From contig JANTUC010000007.1 in the NCBI GenBank assembly GCA_026873275.1, forward strand, positions 1,054,001-1,118,000: a stretch of 64,000 nt of DNA, written 5' to 3'. Made by a program: the position numbers and the translations under genes. Below the pieces are notes generated by a model, which saw only the letters and a list, made by a program, of their open reading frames with translations, had not been told where the DNA came from and did not search any database. The DNA comes from Pseudopithomyces maydicus (lineage: Eukaryota; Ascomycota; Dothideomycetes; Pleosporales; Didymosphaeriaceae). Positions within the stretch are counted from its first letter, which is position 1. Every line of letters begins with the position of its first letter. This document shows, piece by piece, positions 1 to 11,505 of the stretch.

Positions 1-2
1 TT

Positions 3-2839
3 AATCCGCAGACATTTGTCCAGAAACCCGCGGATATTGCTCTTCGTTTCTCTAGTCTGAATAATCTTAAACAAAAGTACTTGGGTTTTGTCTTTGGTCG
101 CAATGCTGCCTTGGTAGATGTCGTTTTTGGCCAAGACTCAGGGAAGAGAATCAGCAACCAACACTTCCGCATCTATCTGAATACGGAGGGCCTGGTCATG
201 CTTGAGGACATGTCTACCAATGGGACTCGCGTTGATAATACTGTGTTGAAGAGCAAAGATCCGCGTTGCGAAAAAACACGTGTTTTGACTACCAACACAG
301 ACATTATCATCGCTAACAGCGTGAACGACAGTGAGATGATCCGATTTCATGTACGCATCCCGCCTCGCTCATCGCAGGCCCAAGTGCGAAACTATGAGGA
401 AAACAAGAGGGCTTTCATGAGCCAATGCTTCACAGGACAAGAGCGGGAAAGGGTCATGCGTCTACAACAGCAGCCTTTCCATGCGCTGACACGGTGGAAC
501 GGTGGTAACGACTACACCATCATGGGTATGCTCGAATGATGTGCTACATCGACAGTCACTGATCCGCTTACAGGTGAGCTTGGCAAGGGTGCATTTGCGA
601 CTGTTTATAAGATCGCTACCAAAATGAACGGAACCGTGCTCGCAGCGAAAGAGCTTGAGAAGCGAAGGTTCATGAAGGACGGTCGCCTTGACAAGAAAGT
701 CGAAAATGAACTTTCAATCATGCGAAACCTCAAGCATCCTAATGTGGTTCAATTCGTCGATTACCATGACCAAGGGGATTATCTCTACATCATCATGGAG
801 TATGCGCCCTACGGTGATTTGCGGAAGCATATGGAAGCCGGTCCCCTCAGCGAGGCATTAGTTCGACCACTTGCACAGCAGGTACTGAGCGCGCTAGCTC
901 ATCTTCATTCGCAGAAGGTCACGCACCGTGACATCAAGCCAGACAACATTCTCATTTCCGACATGGATCCACTTCAGGTCAAGTTGTCCGACTTTGGTTT
1001 GTCGAAGATGGTTCGCCACGAAGAAACCTTTCTGAAGACCTTTTGTGGAACTCTGCTCTACTGTGCTCCGGAAGTTTTCCCCTTCTACGAACAGTCCAAG
1101 AAGCGCCGACGTGGCGATGATAAAGTCTACAGCTCAGCTTGCGATATTTGGTCTTTAGGGGTGTTCTCTGGAATGCACTTTGCGGCGAGCCACCTTTCGA
1201 AGGCAAACAGGATAATAGTGGTCGGGCTATGTTCAACCACATCATGGCTAAAGATCTGGACGTGAGCCCTCTCAAGGCGAGAAATGTCTCAGACGCTTGC
1301 ATTGACCTGCTCACCCAAATGCTCAGGAGAGACCCTATTCAGCGACCCACGGAGATCCAATGTCTGTTACATCCTTGGCTTAAAGATGGCGCGACTATCC
1401 CCAACGATCCAACCTTGGAATCCATTATCGAGGAAGACGAATCTGAGTCCGAAGCTGAACATCAGCTTTCTCAGTTGAGCATCGCAGGGGGTGCACAGGA
1501 AGTCGATGAAGCCGGCGTTTTGTCTGACGAGGAGTTTGAGAATCTCATCGATGCAAGACAATCAAAGCGTATTCGTCACGACCCTTTATTCCCACGATAT
1601 CAACTACGGGATCGTGATGATGATTCCAGTGCGGCTCCATCGCCGCAATCAATCATTGAGGAGGATTTTCAAGACGAGAGCTTTCGACCGGTTTCCAAGG
1701 TACCGAATGGTCAACGTCTGTTCGGTGAAATTGGTCAATCTGCTTTAGAGAGCTCTGGTCTACTCAACGTGCATGCAAATCAGGCCCTCTCAGACGCCGG
1801 GTCACCAGAGTCGGGAGCAAAAGTAGTTTCGAACCCTCAGGGCAACGCGAAACGTCACTTGGGCCGGGAAGTGTCATCATCCAGCCTCTTTGGTGCTGAG
1901 TCCGGTGTACGAGAACTAAACATGGGATCACCCCACTCCCTGGGATCAGGGAGCCAAACACCAAATGAGCCGGCTACTCCTAGAACCCCAGAGATACAGC
2001 AGCACAACTCACTTGGGCACTCTCAAAAAGACCCTAGCCAAAGCAGCGAGCCGACGCCGAGAGCAAGACCTCCTGTACAAAGTCGGCTAATCACTCTTCC
2101 TAAGACCCCTTCCTTCTTTTACGACCCTGCCGATCCTTCTACCCACAATATCGAGTACGCGCAAAGGGTCAGTGGGTACGATTTTGGGGTATCGCAACAG
2201 AACTCAGTACCGGGTGCTCCTGGTCTCGAAGACACAATGCATCAGTCTGATCGAAGGGATAGCCGCTCTTCTGCCGCATCTGCAGCAGCTCTGCCCATGG
2301 ACGCGACTCCAAAGCTGCCCACTGAAACTAGTTTCAAGGCGCCGCCACGCCGAGTCGGAAAGCTGGTAGCCACGCCGGATTCATTCGACCCCTCGCTTGT
2401 ACTCAACATCGATCAACGAAATACATCTTGGGGCCGGCTGCAGACCAACACGATCGTATACGAAAAGAGCAGTGACACGCGTATCCCTAAGACTGCCTTC
2501 CACATCTTTTGGTGGTGTCCTAGCGATGCTAACCTTGTTCAAGAGCTTTCCCAGAATGGTAAAGACTGGACAGATGTAGAAGATTTACACGTGGGCATCT
2601 ACACTTTGGCAAGACACGGGCTGAGTGTGAATGGTAAGACGCTGCGGCAGAAAGACGAGAGGGGCCGAGATACGTACGGCAGCCTGCATTCGGGCGATGT
2701 CATCCAGGTTTACAACGATCCACGTACAAGGGAGTGTTTAAGATTCCGATGCGAGTTTTACTGCGGCAAAGGCGCAAGGCCGCGCGCCGCCGGGGAGAGT
2801 TTCAAAGTGCTTCGCGGCGCCAGTTTGGAGGAAGAATGA
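3..2839 (+). CDS. FHA-kinase-FHA checkpoint kinase, Rad53/CHK2-like (5' partial, one frame break)
   Basis: Serine/threonine kinase of the Rad53/CHK2 DNA-damage checkpoint family, expected to act in the nucleus. The frame is open to the window edge, so the N-terminus is missing. Seen in order: an FHA domain (GRNAA, RISNQHF, STNGTR, about 90-360); a 48-nt intron at 526-573 (GTATGC, CTGAT, TACAG) whose removal forms the ATP loop LGKGAFATVY; THRDIKPDN; SDFGLS; CGTLLYCAPE; a low-complexity linker; and a C-terminal FHA-like block (GLSVNGKTL, GDVIQVYND, about 2430-2780). FHA domains bind phosphothreonine and recruit such kinases to damage signals. The frame breaks in kinase subdomain IX: one frame ends in DIWSLGV and homology resumes in the -1 frame as VLWNALCGEPPFEG. 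One extra base in the G run 1158-1161 repairs it. No GT-AG intron fits there. Family assignment is firm; the exact orthologue (Rad53, MUS-59, PRD-4 type) is not. Confidence 0.85.
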
Positions 2840-3323
2840 TAGACTAACTCGTGTGGCGTGGGCTCGTGGCGTCCAGGTGTTTTCGTATTTCCCTGCATTG
2901 TTTTAGCGGGCGCGGGCGGCATATTCACACTCACATTTTCAGACAGTCATCTAGGCTCATACTTTTCGCTTTCTTTTGGTGTTTTGGGGGAAAGGACCGG
3001 GGATGGAAAGGCCCATGTTATGGGTGAATACATATATATATATATATATATATCGTAGAGTGAAAGCCCGTCGCGGGCGGGGTCAGGAGAGGCTATCGTC
3101 GATCTCATAGTACACATAATCGAATCGAATCGAAATGAAATGAAGCAACAGCCAATCTGGAGTGTACCGCAACGGGTTACGTGGGGCGGTCCTTTTTGTA
3201 GCCAGTGTAGAGGCAGGCTAGCCAGATTCGCTAGTGGCGGCGGGTGAGCTCATGGAACCAGCAAGGGACAACTGTCTCTAAGCATCCAGAGTCCCTCGTC
3301 ATATTCATTGCTCAGCGCCAACC
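2840..3323. other. Intergenic, kinase 3' side to YOS9 5' side
   Basis: No gene seen. It holds a 22-bp TA dinucleotide repeat (3032-3053) and a short direct repeat of CGAAT units near 3119-3135. It should contain the kinase 3' UTR and the YOS9 promoter. Confidence 0.5.
3032..3053. repeat. TA dinucleotide microsatellite
   Basis: About eleven TA units in the 3' flank of the checkpoint kinase gene. Length is likely polymorphic between isolates. Confidence 0.9.
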
Positions 3324-5032
3324 ATGAGGAACTTTTGGGCGCTTCCTGCCTTTTGCGCATTGCGCTCGCCAGCCCTCATTCATTCAGCGTATTCGAGGAC
3401 CTGCTCGCTTTCCCGCAGGTGCGCATGCCTTCGCCGACCAGTGATCTGGCTGTTGCTAACCACGGTCGCAGTACGAGATTGTCTTCCCAGACACGTACAT
3501 CACCGAGAATGAAGCCACCTCATTACTGTCGCAATCTACCTCCCGCAGCACCGGCGCCGCGACACCTAGCTCGCAGGCCACCCAGGACCTCTCCAAGCCG
3601 AACGCCCCAGCTGCGGGCCCGTCACAGCGAGATGACCAACTAGGCTTGGCGTACGAGCGCGTTGTACTCGACGGCCGTCGTTACCTCTGTAGTATACCCG
3701 TCTTCCCAGAAGATGTGCCCCAGAACAGCACCGTGTCGCCCGAGGAGGCCAAGGCGGAGGAGGAGAAGGAGCTCGTGCGCGCCTCCAGTCGCGGAGGGGA
3801 ACTACTGGATGGGATGAAGGGAGATTGTATTTATTATCTCAGCGGCTGGTGGAGCTATAGCTTCTGCTACAAGGACCATGTCAAGCAGTTCCACCAACTG
3901 CCGCCGGGCCGCGGCGGGGCACCCATATACCCGCCCGTGGAAGACCCCGCCGTGAATAGCTTTATCTTGGGGAGGTTCGCGGACAAGGAAGACCAGAGAA
4001 GAGGCGAAGGGAGGAAGACATTAGGCAGTGAGCAGGAAATTCGGCATCTCGATGATGAAGGGAATGCGAAGCAAACACGGCCAGGCGCACAGGATGCAGG
4101 GGAGACAGGTGTCGATCTTCCGCGTCTGGAAAAGAAGGGCTCAAGCAGGTATATGGTGCAGCGGTTGGCAGGTGGCACCGAGTGTGATCTCACGGGTAGG
4201 GAGCGCAAAATCGAAGTGCAGGTACGCAAATCCTACCAGCTGCGTGGCTGGCCTAGGTCCTAACAGTGTGCAGTTTCATTGCCACCCTCAACCCATGGAC
4301 AAGATCGCCATGATCAAGGAAGTGAGCACCTGCTCATACCTCATGATCATCTACACGCCCCGCCTCTGCAACGACGTTGCCTTCCAACCGTCGCAAGAGA
4401 ACCTTGCCCATCCAATAACCTGTAACCCCGTGCTTGCATCCTCAGAAGTTGACGACTGGGATCTTGCCCGCCTCGAAGAGAAGGTCCTCCAGTCCGAGCT
4501 TCTTGCCTCGCTCGCTGCCCACGAGGCCAGCAATCCGCTGCGTGCCATGGACCCTGGTCCTGATGGCTCCACCAAGCGTGGTCCCATCATCGGCGGCATC
4601 GAAGTTGGGGCCCAAGCACTCATTGGCGGCGAAGGCAAGGTCGTCGAAAAAGGTATTATTGTTGGAGGTGGAAAGGAGACCTTTCTGGGTACGCTAGCGA
4701 CAAGTGAGGGTAAGATGATGAGCAAAGAAGAGTTGAAGAAGGTGGGTATGGCTGTCAAGGATGTTGAAAAGTTGGCGAAAAATAGCAGGAAGATCGCCGG
4801 GAAGAAAGAGTGGAAGTTAGATCTGATCGAGACACCTTCGGGACAGAGAGAGTACCGCCTCATCGAATTCATCGAACCGGAAGAGAAGAACCGAAAAGAC
4901 GGTGAAAATGCGGGGGCCGAGCAGAAGGAGCCAAAAGGCATGAGCAGTGCCGACCAGGAAGCCGAATTTGATGATGAACTGGGTGAGGACAGCCAGGAAG
5001 GCAGCGAAGAAGTTTACAAGGATGAGTTGTAG
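3324..5032 (+). CDS. YOS9: YOS9/OS-9, ER-associated degradation lectin
   Basis: Luminal ER lectin that recognises trimmed mannose glycans on misfolded proteins and delivers them to the Hrd1 ubiquitin ligase. Exons 3324-3418, 3472-4221 and 4274-5032; introns of 53 and 52 nt. Seen: a hydrophobic signal-peptide-like start, then ASPHSFSVFEDLLAFPQ joined by splicing to YEIVFPDTYI; the MRH lectin domain (GWWSYSFCYKDHVKQFHQ, then GGTECDLTG and VQFHCHPQ across the second splice); a Lys/Glu-rich tail; and a C-terminal KDEL retrieval signal. The start needs one correction: the ATG at 3324 is one base out of frame with the signal peptide, and a fifth T in the run 3333-3336 joins them. Corrected length is about 534 residues. 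Domain content, retention signal and splice phases agree, so the call is secure; only the first exon is uncertain. Confidence 0.9.
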
Positions 5033-5626
5033 GGATATCAGAGCATGTGTTCCCAACATACACGGCGACAACATTTCAATTTTAACAACAATATATCCAT
5101 TCTTGTCTACAAGCAGTAGGGATTTAATGACGAATGGTGCATTTTTTATTTCGTGCATGATGGACACGAATTCGTCGTATTTATTGTTGCTCATGTTGGT
5201 TAGTAGATACGCCTATGACAGATACGCTCCATTACCATTACAAACATGCACAGCAATCAAACACGCAAGTCCGTCTCCGCATATTGCTGGATCAAGCTGT
5301 CATCAAGCAAAGGATACAAAAGGCCCAATCGCCATGCTTCCCTTGAAAGGTGCAGCAAAAATACGGATAGCAATTTCCTATCCAGACCCATTCTGGCATT
5401 CCTCCATTTTGGGACGGCCTTGCGCCCTTTTCCTGAGACACGACACCGCTTGTGTATATATATGGTCCTTCGATATATGCGTGCTTACCAAGGTAGCCAC
5501 CTCTTGACCATCGAGTCTGTTGAAAGTCAGCGGAAGAGACGCATTAGTGCAACGGTCAGCCTCGGCCCACTCCGATAGCTAACAAGCTCCACACGCGTTG
5601 CCCCTCCTTCCCTTCTTCCCTCCACG
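5033..5626. other. Intergenic, YOS9 to cytidine deaminase
   Basis: About 590 bp with no supported gene. A pyrimidine-rich tract directly precedes the deaminase ATG (about 5601-5626), common in fungal promoters. Confidence 0.5.
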
Positions 5627-6335
5627 ATGTCAGCATCAGTCAAACCCATTCCAGCCGAGGTGGTCGAAGAGAAAGATGGGCTGATTCACAGCGTGAGCGC
5701 TGCAGAACTGCAGTCTATATGCACGACATGCCTTGAGGCGAGAGGAAGAGCTTACTGTAAGTGAGACGTCGTCCGCTGCGAGAAGGAATCACGGGCGATT
5801 CGTTCCGACAGCATCCAGGGCCTGCGGATGCTGACACACACAGGTCCATATTCACTCTTCCGCGTCGGCGCGTCGCTCCTGCTGCACAAAGAGGATGCAT
5901 CGGGCAAGGCCATCATAACGGGCGCGAACGTGGAAAATGCAGCGTACCCTGTGGGCACATGCGCCGAGCGCGTCGCGATGGGAACGGCTATCCATGCCGG
6001 GCACAAGCTGGGAAGCTTCAAGGCGATCGGTGTTGCGACTGGTACGTCTAGTTTTCTATCTACCACCTGAGACGTATTCGTCTTTGATGCCGTGCTGATG
6101 ATGGCACGTAGACATGGACGACTACTGCTCACCTTGCGGGATGTGCCGCCAATTTCTTCGCGAATTCTTGTCTCTCGAGACGCCCATCTTCATGTTCAAC
6201 AAGGAGGGCAAGTATATCGTGAGGACAATGGGTGAATTGTTGCCGATGAGCTTTGGACCGGACGTCTTGCCGCCAAAGGAGGAGCTGCGCAAGAACCTGA
6301 ACAGAGATGAACTAGAAGGCGCAGGCGTGCGTTGA
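5627..6335 (+). CDS. CDD1: Cytidine deaminase
   Basis: Zinc enzyme that deaminates cytidine and deoxycytidine to uridine and deoxyuridine in pyrimidine salvage. Exons 5627-5756, 5844-6041 and 6112-6335 give 183 residues, slightly longer than the usual 130-150 because of an N-terminal lead. The first splice completes AYCPYSLFRVGA, the substrate-entry motif. The catalytic CAE motif lies in VGTCAERVAMG, preceded by GANVENAAYP, and the second zinc site is SPCGMCRQF after the second splice (ATDMDDYCSPCG). All zinc ligands (one Cys in CAE, two in PCxxC) are present. The tail LPMSFGPDVL resembles the C-terminus of eukaryotic deaminases. No frame problem. The ATG follows a CT-rich leader and is the only one that keeps the N-terminus in frame. 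Confidence 0.93.
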
Positions 6336-6787
6336 GTGGGGCTTCGGGGCTCGCGCAGAGCGGGCGACCAAAGGTACGACTATAAGCAGCAGCATAGAGC
6401 TGTTTGCATTGTACAGGCAGGTTGGCCTCACGGCTAGGCAGGTACGAATGGGAGGATTAGGAAAGCGCAAATGAGAACTACAATTCCATCCACATCCTTG
6501 CCGAAGAGATCGCACTCTGCATTCAACTTCTCCCGCTTTCCGGGATTCGCTCTTGCAAGCATATCACCATAAGTCAATCTCTCCGCGGTCCTGCACCGCC
6601 AGACGCGCGGAGACGATAAGCTCGAGATAAGCGTTGCCATCCCCACCAACTATCTCCACGCACCGTGGAGATAGTGACGTCGGGTGAAGAAGCAAAGTCG
6701 ATGGGGACAAGTTAATGAGGGCAGCCGTTTTGGCTCTCCCGTCTTTCGAAGCATTTGCCAGTTAACCATTCACTATTGTCTGTCGGC

Positions 6788-7908
6788 ATGACAGGCACAA
6801 GCGCCGCGGTAGACGATGAGCACACCTCGCCATACAGATCAGATGGCAAGCTCGTGAGTGAAATCCAACCGCAGAGTCGTCGGTAATTCAACATACATGT
6901 CTACTAATGACACAATTGAGCAGTACGGATTTGTTTGCGTCGTGACCGGCGCCACGCAACCGGTTGGGAAAGCCATAGTCACTGAGCTTGCTGGTGGGTG
7001 ATCGCGTTGCGCCTTCCGAGCCCTGGAGGCCCTCGACCATTGCGATGCTGGACACACTGACACTACTCCAGCCCACGGCGCAGCATGCATATACGCGTGC
7101 TCGCTCTCACCATCCGACCCTTATGACCATCTTGTCGCCACTGTAAACGCTCAATATCCAAACACGAAGGTCATTGGATATCCGTACAATATAACTTCCG
7201 AAGAAGCCACTCTCGCTCTAATCGACGACGTCCTCAACGCTTGGGGCCGATTGGACATATGGACATCCTCGACCGGCCTCCTCGGCTCACCCAGTAAGAC
7301 TGTTCCATCTCCCAGTACAGCCGTCGCTGACTCGTCTTCACTCTTCAGGCATAACTTCCACTGGTCCCAAGGATCTTTACGCCGCCTTCGAAACAAACGC
7401 CATGCCCGCCTTCTTCGCCCTCAAATATGGCCCTGCCGCCATGACCAAGACGACACCGAAGGGCAGTTACCCAAACGCCACACCCAAAGACGTGCCTTAC
7501 GGCTCCATCATCGTGGTTTCTAGCGTAGCGGGTACGTACGGCGGATGCTGGGGCCCCGCTTTTACCATGTCGTCGCACGCAGCGCTGGGAGTTGTTCGCT
7601 CAGGAGTCGCGGCGCTCAAGGGTACAGGTGTGCGAATCAACGCGATTACGGCAGGACAGATCGATGTGGGCGTCGACTTGAAGGGGGCTGGGTTGGAAGA
7701 AATGGAGCAGGGGCAGTTTCCGCCGAGTTCGCTTCAGAGCGAGGAGGCGCAGAAGAGGGTCATTGGATTGGAAAGGGCAGGCAAACCCGAAGAGGTGGCG
7801 AGGGTCGCAGGTTTCCTTGCTAGCGGGTTCTCTAGCTATATCACAGGGGCGGAGCTGAGGGTAGATGGTGGAGCAAGTGTCATGAACCCTTTGACGGTGC
7901 CAGTCTAG
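6788..7908 (+). CDS. Short-chain dehydrogenase/reductase-like protein with an altered active site
   Basis: SDR-fold protein of 305 residues; exons 6788-6853, 6924-6993, 7072-7293 and 7349-7908. The nucleotide-binding motif is VTGATQPVGKA, matching TGxxxGxG only loosely. SIIVVSSVAG corresponds to the catalytic-Ser strand, INAITAGQID to the strand after the active site, and YITGAELRVDGG to the usual C-terminal motif. Where most SDRs carry YxxxK this one reads AFTMSSHAALG, so Tyr is replaced by Phe and Lys by Ser. It may bind NAD(P) without classical catalysis or use another mechanism. Exon 4 also holds a possible 51-nt in-phase intron (GTACGT donor at 7531, CGCAG acceptor at 7581) that would delete exactly this segment; its spacing fits an SDR better if retained. 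Substrate unknown. Confidence 0.8.
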
Positions 7909-8064
7909 GACTGGCGGCAGAATTCGGTCATCACCGAACTTTGCTGTGAAAGGGCTGCCAATTTAGCACAAGAGCCCACTCTTTCTTGAGACGGTATCCT
8001 CTTCCAATGCTTTAGGGTATCATATATCGTACAGCACGTCCTCTCACCTCGACATTATCCGCAT

Positions 8065-8747
8065 CTAATGCTCCAGCACTACCGGCTTTCCTTTCTCCCA
8101 GTCATCCAAGCTCTCTTTGATGTTGATCCAGTATCGCAGCTTGACAGCCTCGCTCTTTGCTGTTGTGACGTCGTCATCCTCGAAAGCCGCCTCCAACACC
8201 TTGACGCTCGCTTGTATCCTTTCATCGTTCTCCTCCTTCATCTCCATGAGGTCATCTTCGCTCTCGGCTTCCTCAATCTGCTCTCTGGCTTCTAGCACCT
8301 CCATCAGCAGCTCGGGATCATCGACCTTGGCTGTTTCATCCTCGGCAACCTCTATCCCGCGTAACGAGAGAAGGTATTGAGCGCGCAAGAGCGGATTTTG
8401 CAGCGTCTTGTAGGCCTCGTTGATCCGTGCCGAAAGGGCTTGCGCTTTTGTTTTATTTTCGGGCGGATGGAGATCAGGATGTGCGCGGGCTTGAAGCTGG
8501 AGGAACTCTCGCTTCAGGGCGACGGTGTCTACGTTGAAGCGGCCGACCGGGGAGGGCCCGAAGGAAGCGTGGAGGGGAAAAAGGCATAGTGCGTCTGCGG
8601 GGGTTTTGGTGTAGTCGAGTCACTGGAGTCGGTCGAAGTCGATTGGCAGCGTCGTGAAGAATGAATTCGATGCGCGCATACGGAACACGACGCTTGCCGC
8701 ATGGAAATGCGCAACGCTGATGGAGTGGAGCGGAGGGATTGCATCAT
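8065..8747 (-). CDS. JAC1: JAC1/HscB, mitochondrial J-protein for Fe-S cluster assembly (one frame break)
   Basis: Co-chaperone that brings the scaffold Isu1 to the Hsp70 Ssq1 in the mitochondrial matrix. The N-terminus is Arg/Ser-rich and poor in acidic residues (MMQSLRSTPSALRISMRQ), as expected of a targeting sequence. Then come THYAFFPSTLPSGPP, a J-domain with the HPD tripeptide (QARAHPDLHPPEN) and ARINEAYKTLQNPLLRAQYL, and a C-terminal HscB domain (DPELLMEVLEAREQI) with a helical tail ending GKPVVLEH. The N-terminal and J-domain parts lie in different frames; a fifth base in the run 8549-8552 (C on the coding strand) joins GPP to VGRFNVD and gives 227 residues. No intron is needed. The first of two adjacent ATGs (8747) is taken as the start. 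Family assignment is secure. Confidence 0.87.
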
Positions 8748-9453
8748 GGGCGCTTGTATCGTTTTCGCAGGAAATGACAATGTAAGAAGAGATGCTTGCA
8801 GGGACTTGTAAGCGCTCGGGGGGCTCGGTTTGCGAAGGTTGCTTCGCAGGCGAAGAAATTCGAGCCACTCTCATCACGTTATTACGTCATCATTCAGTTG
8901 TTTGCTCCAACATTCTGGCATCTGGGTGCTCTAAGGTAGACTACCCAGAGTCTACTCTACCTACATTCACTCTTTTCAATACTAATCTACTTATTTAGTG
9001 TTTGCTTCTGGGCCATCAAATTATTGGCACTTCCGCATATCCCTTTCACGCCCCTCGAATACGACATGCTATGTACTTGGGTGTTCAACAAATAACCTGT
9101 GGAGAGTATCTACAATTACCTCAGTACATTGTATAATTTGCTTCGTCGGTTCCAATCATGGAACATGAAAAGCTGGTGTTCCACTCGACCTGGGCAGGCT
9201 TAGGTACACGGATTTGCTTTGTCAGCGGATAGATTCCGTACCAGAGACTAGGGCGGCATTCGTATGTAGTATACGTAGGGCTGTCGTCCGCATCGATCAG
9301 GGTGCTTTTTGAAAAAAGTAAGGATTTGCCGCACTTGCGCTTTTCGCAATCGAATCTCTGACTCTATTCGTACCCAATCTTAACGACTTCTCATTTCCGT
9401 CATTCCAATCACAAATTTGTGTGGCACCTAGTCGGGGCTACCTAGGTAAGAGG
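8748..9453. promoter_or_regulatory. Divergent intergenic region, JAC1 / Zn2Cys6 regulator
   Basis: About 700 bp between divergently transcribed genes; both promoters must lie here. It contains a perfect 7-bp inverted repeat with a 6-nt loop (GTAGACT at 8936-8942, AGTCTAC at 8949-8955). No ORF supported. Confidence 0.5.
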
Positions 9454-11422
9454 ATGCAATCTTCAGTTGCTCCTGCATCTGTGTCGAAGAGAAAGCAAGC
9501 GTGCAGGAGCTGTCGCCAGCGGAAAAGGCGATGTGATGTGCGGTACACAACCCTCTCATCGACTCGTCACTAACCTAGGCTAGGGAGAGAGGCCAACCTG
9601 CGCATTATGCCGAAAATGGAATATTCACTGTGAATACACTGTACCAGCATCCCTCCGCAGAGAAGATCCGTCTTCATCTTACACCACACGAGTACCTCTG
9701 GACAATACGCAGCAGTCTTTCTCCTTCCTTGCTCCTTGGGACCCCACACTTTCTTTGCAGTTAGCTGATTTTGAGCTGGAAACTTTTTCCGGGACACAGG
9801 ACGCACTTACATCTGGACTAAACTATTCAGTACCCACAACAAACCATGAGCCTTTATCCGTGAGCAGTGGTGAAGACAGTCAGTCCGTGTTTCCGGATCC
9901 TACGCTCCCAGCCAGCGAAGTGGCCAACGAACTGGTTGCCATCTTCTTTGACAAGATATACTTCATGCTCCCCTGTTTCCATAAACAAACGTTTTTGGCA
10001 GAATTCCATAATGGCCATATCCAGGTGCAATCGCCCTTGTTGCTCTACGCAATATACTCTGTCGCCGCTGGTTTTCACCCTGATCCTGCTATAAAAGCTC
10101 GCCGCAACGACTGGTACGAGCATGCTAAATTCATGTATGATTTCACGGGAAGAGCCCCGGACTCGGCTCTACGTGTTTTACAGGCCGTTTTATTTCTTGT
10201 ATATCACGCATATACTTGTGGCGATTACTCCGCTTGCTGGTTGTATATCGGAAAAGCATGGAGACAGGCTGCATCGCTGGGGATGAACCGAATGGACTCT
10301 ATTCATGCAGTGGTCATGCCTATTGGCCAGAAAGACAGTACCAATGAAGAGCATCGTGGCTATTACGATCGAATGGAATGGGCTGGTCGCACCGTACGTA
10401 ACCCTGAAAAGTGCGAGCTAGTCTAATCAATCGTCTTCTCAGGTCGTGGAAAGGGAAGAATGCCGTCGAACGCTCTGGGTCTTGTTCATGATGGATCGTA
10501 ATCAGAGCTGGCCCACAGGTTGGCCCAATGCGATTGACGAAAAACAATTCAAAATCGATATCCCACTTCCGGATCGAATTTTCCAGAGCATGATACCAGA
10601 GAGCAGTTCAACACCAGTCAAAAACGTATCCTTTACAAGAAACATTGATGCTCTACTTACATCTATATCACTAGAGAAGGACTCACTTAATGTTTTTCAC
10701 TATTTGGTTGTTGCTTACATGCTTCTGGGTCGCACTGCCGAGCTCGTCCACTCCATTCACGACGACCCTGGCAGTCCTGAATACATACAGGACTGTGAAA
10801 ACTTGGACAATTATGTTGTCAAATTACGGCTGAGTATTCCCCGGGCTGGGGCATCAGTTTTCGAAGCATCCATCGAAGACCGAGGTCAGGTCGTTTGGTT
10901 GAACGCCATACTCAACACCATCTTGCTTCTGCTGCACTTTCGAGCTGTTCCCTATTCAGACCCAGTAGTTGTCAAACAACTTTTCGAAAAGACAGTGACG
11001 GCGGCCAAAGACACCTCGCAGACGATCAAAGACGCATCGCGTACCTCTGTTGATCTTCTCCTGAATATTCACATTGCGTCTTCTTTGTACATGGGTGAGT
11101 GAAAATAATGGTCTTATTTCCGAAGCTTCGATATTGACTGGTATGTGTAGCGTGCTGCGTTCTTGTCATTCACCATGGTTTGGGAGATAGGTTTGATCTG
11201 AAAAACGACATTGATTTTTTAGAATTAGTATTCGAGAGAATGAACGATGTATTCACCGTGGTAGGGCACAAATTCATACTTGCGTTGAAACGCGACAAAA
11301 AGAGGAATCGAGAAGAGCTCCTGAGGTTGAGAGAAAGCGGCTATAGAGGCTTGCTGGCTGACTGTTCCAAATGGGGTTTCGTCAGTGATGAAGTGACGAA
11401 AATGGGCTTAACGATATCATAA
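9454..11422 (+). CDS. Zn2Cys6 fungal-specific transcription factor
   Basis: Nuclear binuclear-zinc-cluster regulator of 605 residues; exons 9454-9537, 9584-10393, 10443-11094 and 11151-11422 (introns 46, 49 and 56 nt). The six-Cys cluster is split by the first intron: KQACRSCRQRKRRCD joins GERPTCALCRKWNIHCEYT. Residues about 120-400 resemble the fungal_trans regulatory domain (FFDKIYFMLPCFHKQTF, then LLYAIYSVAAGF, AWRQAASLGMNR and ECRRTLWVLFMMDR). No coiled-coil dimerisation segment is obvious after the cluster. It is convergent with the SDR at 11506-12293, only 83 bp between stops, and divergent from JAC1. A regulator beside a single oxidoreductase could indicate local control, but there is no direct evidence of targets. 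No frame problem; all splice phases agree. Confidence 0.88.
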
Positions 11423-11505
11423 CATAACGGAGGCTAGTGGGTGGAAAAAGCATGATTAATTCTCGTACTACATAGCACCGACGTGTATCAAAGTTCACTC
11501 GTCTA

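Noticed and set aside
1140..1190. An intron to explain the kinase frame break
   Set aside because: Homology is continuous on both sides with no room for an intron; the only GT/AG pair nearby is 8 nt apart.
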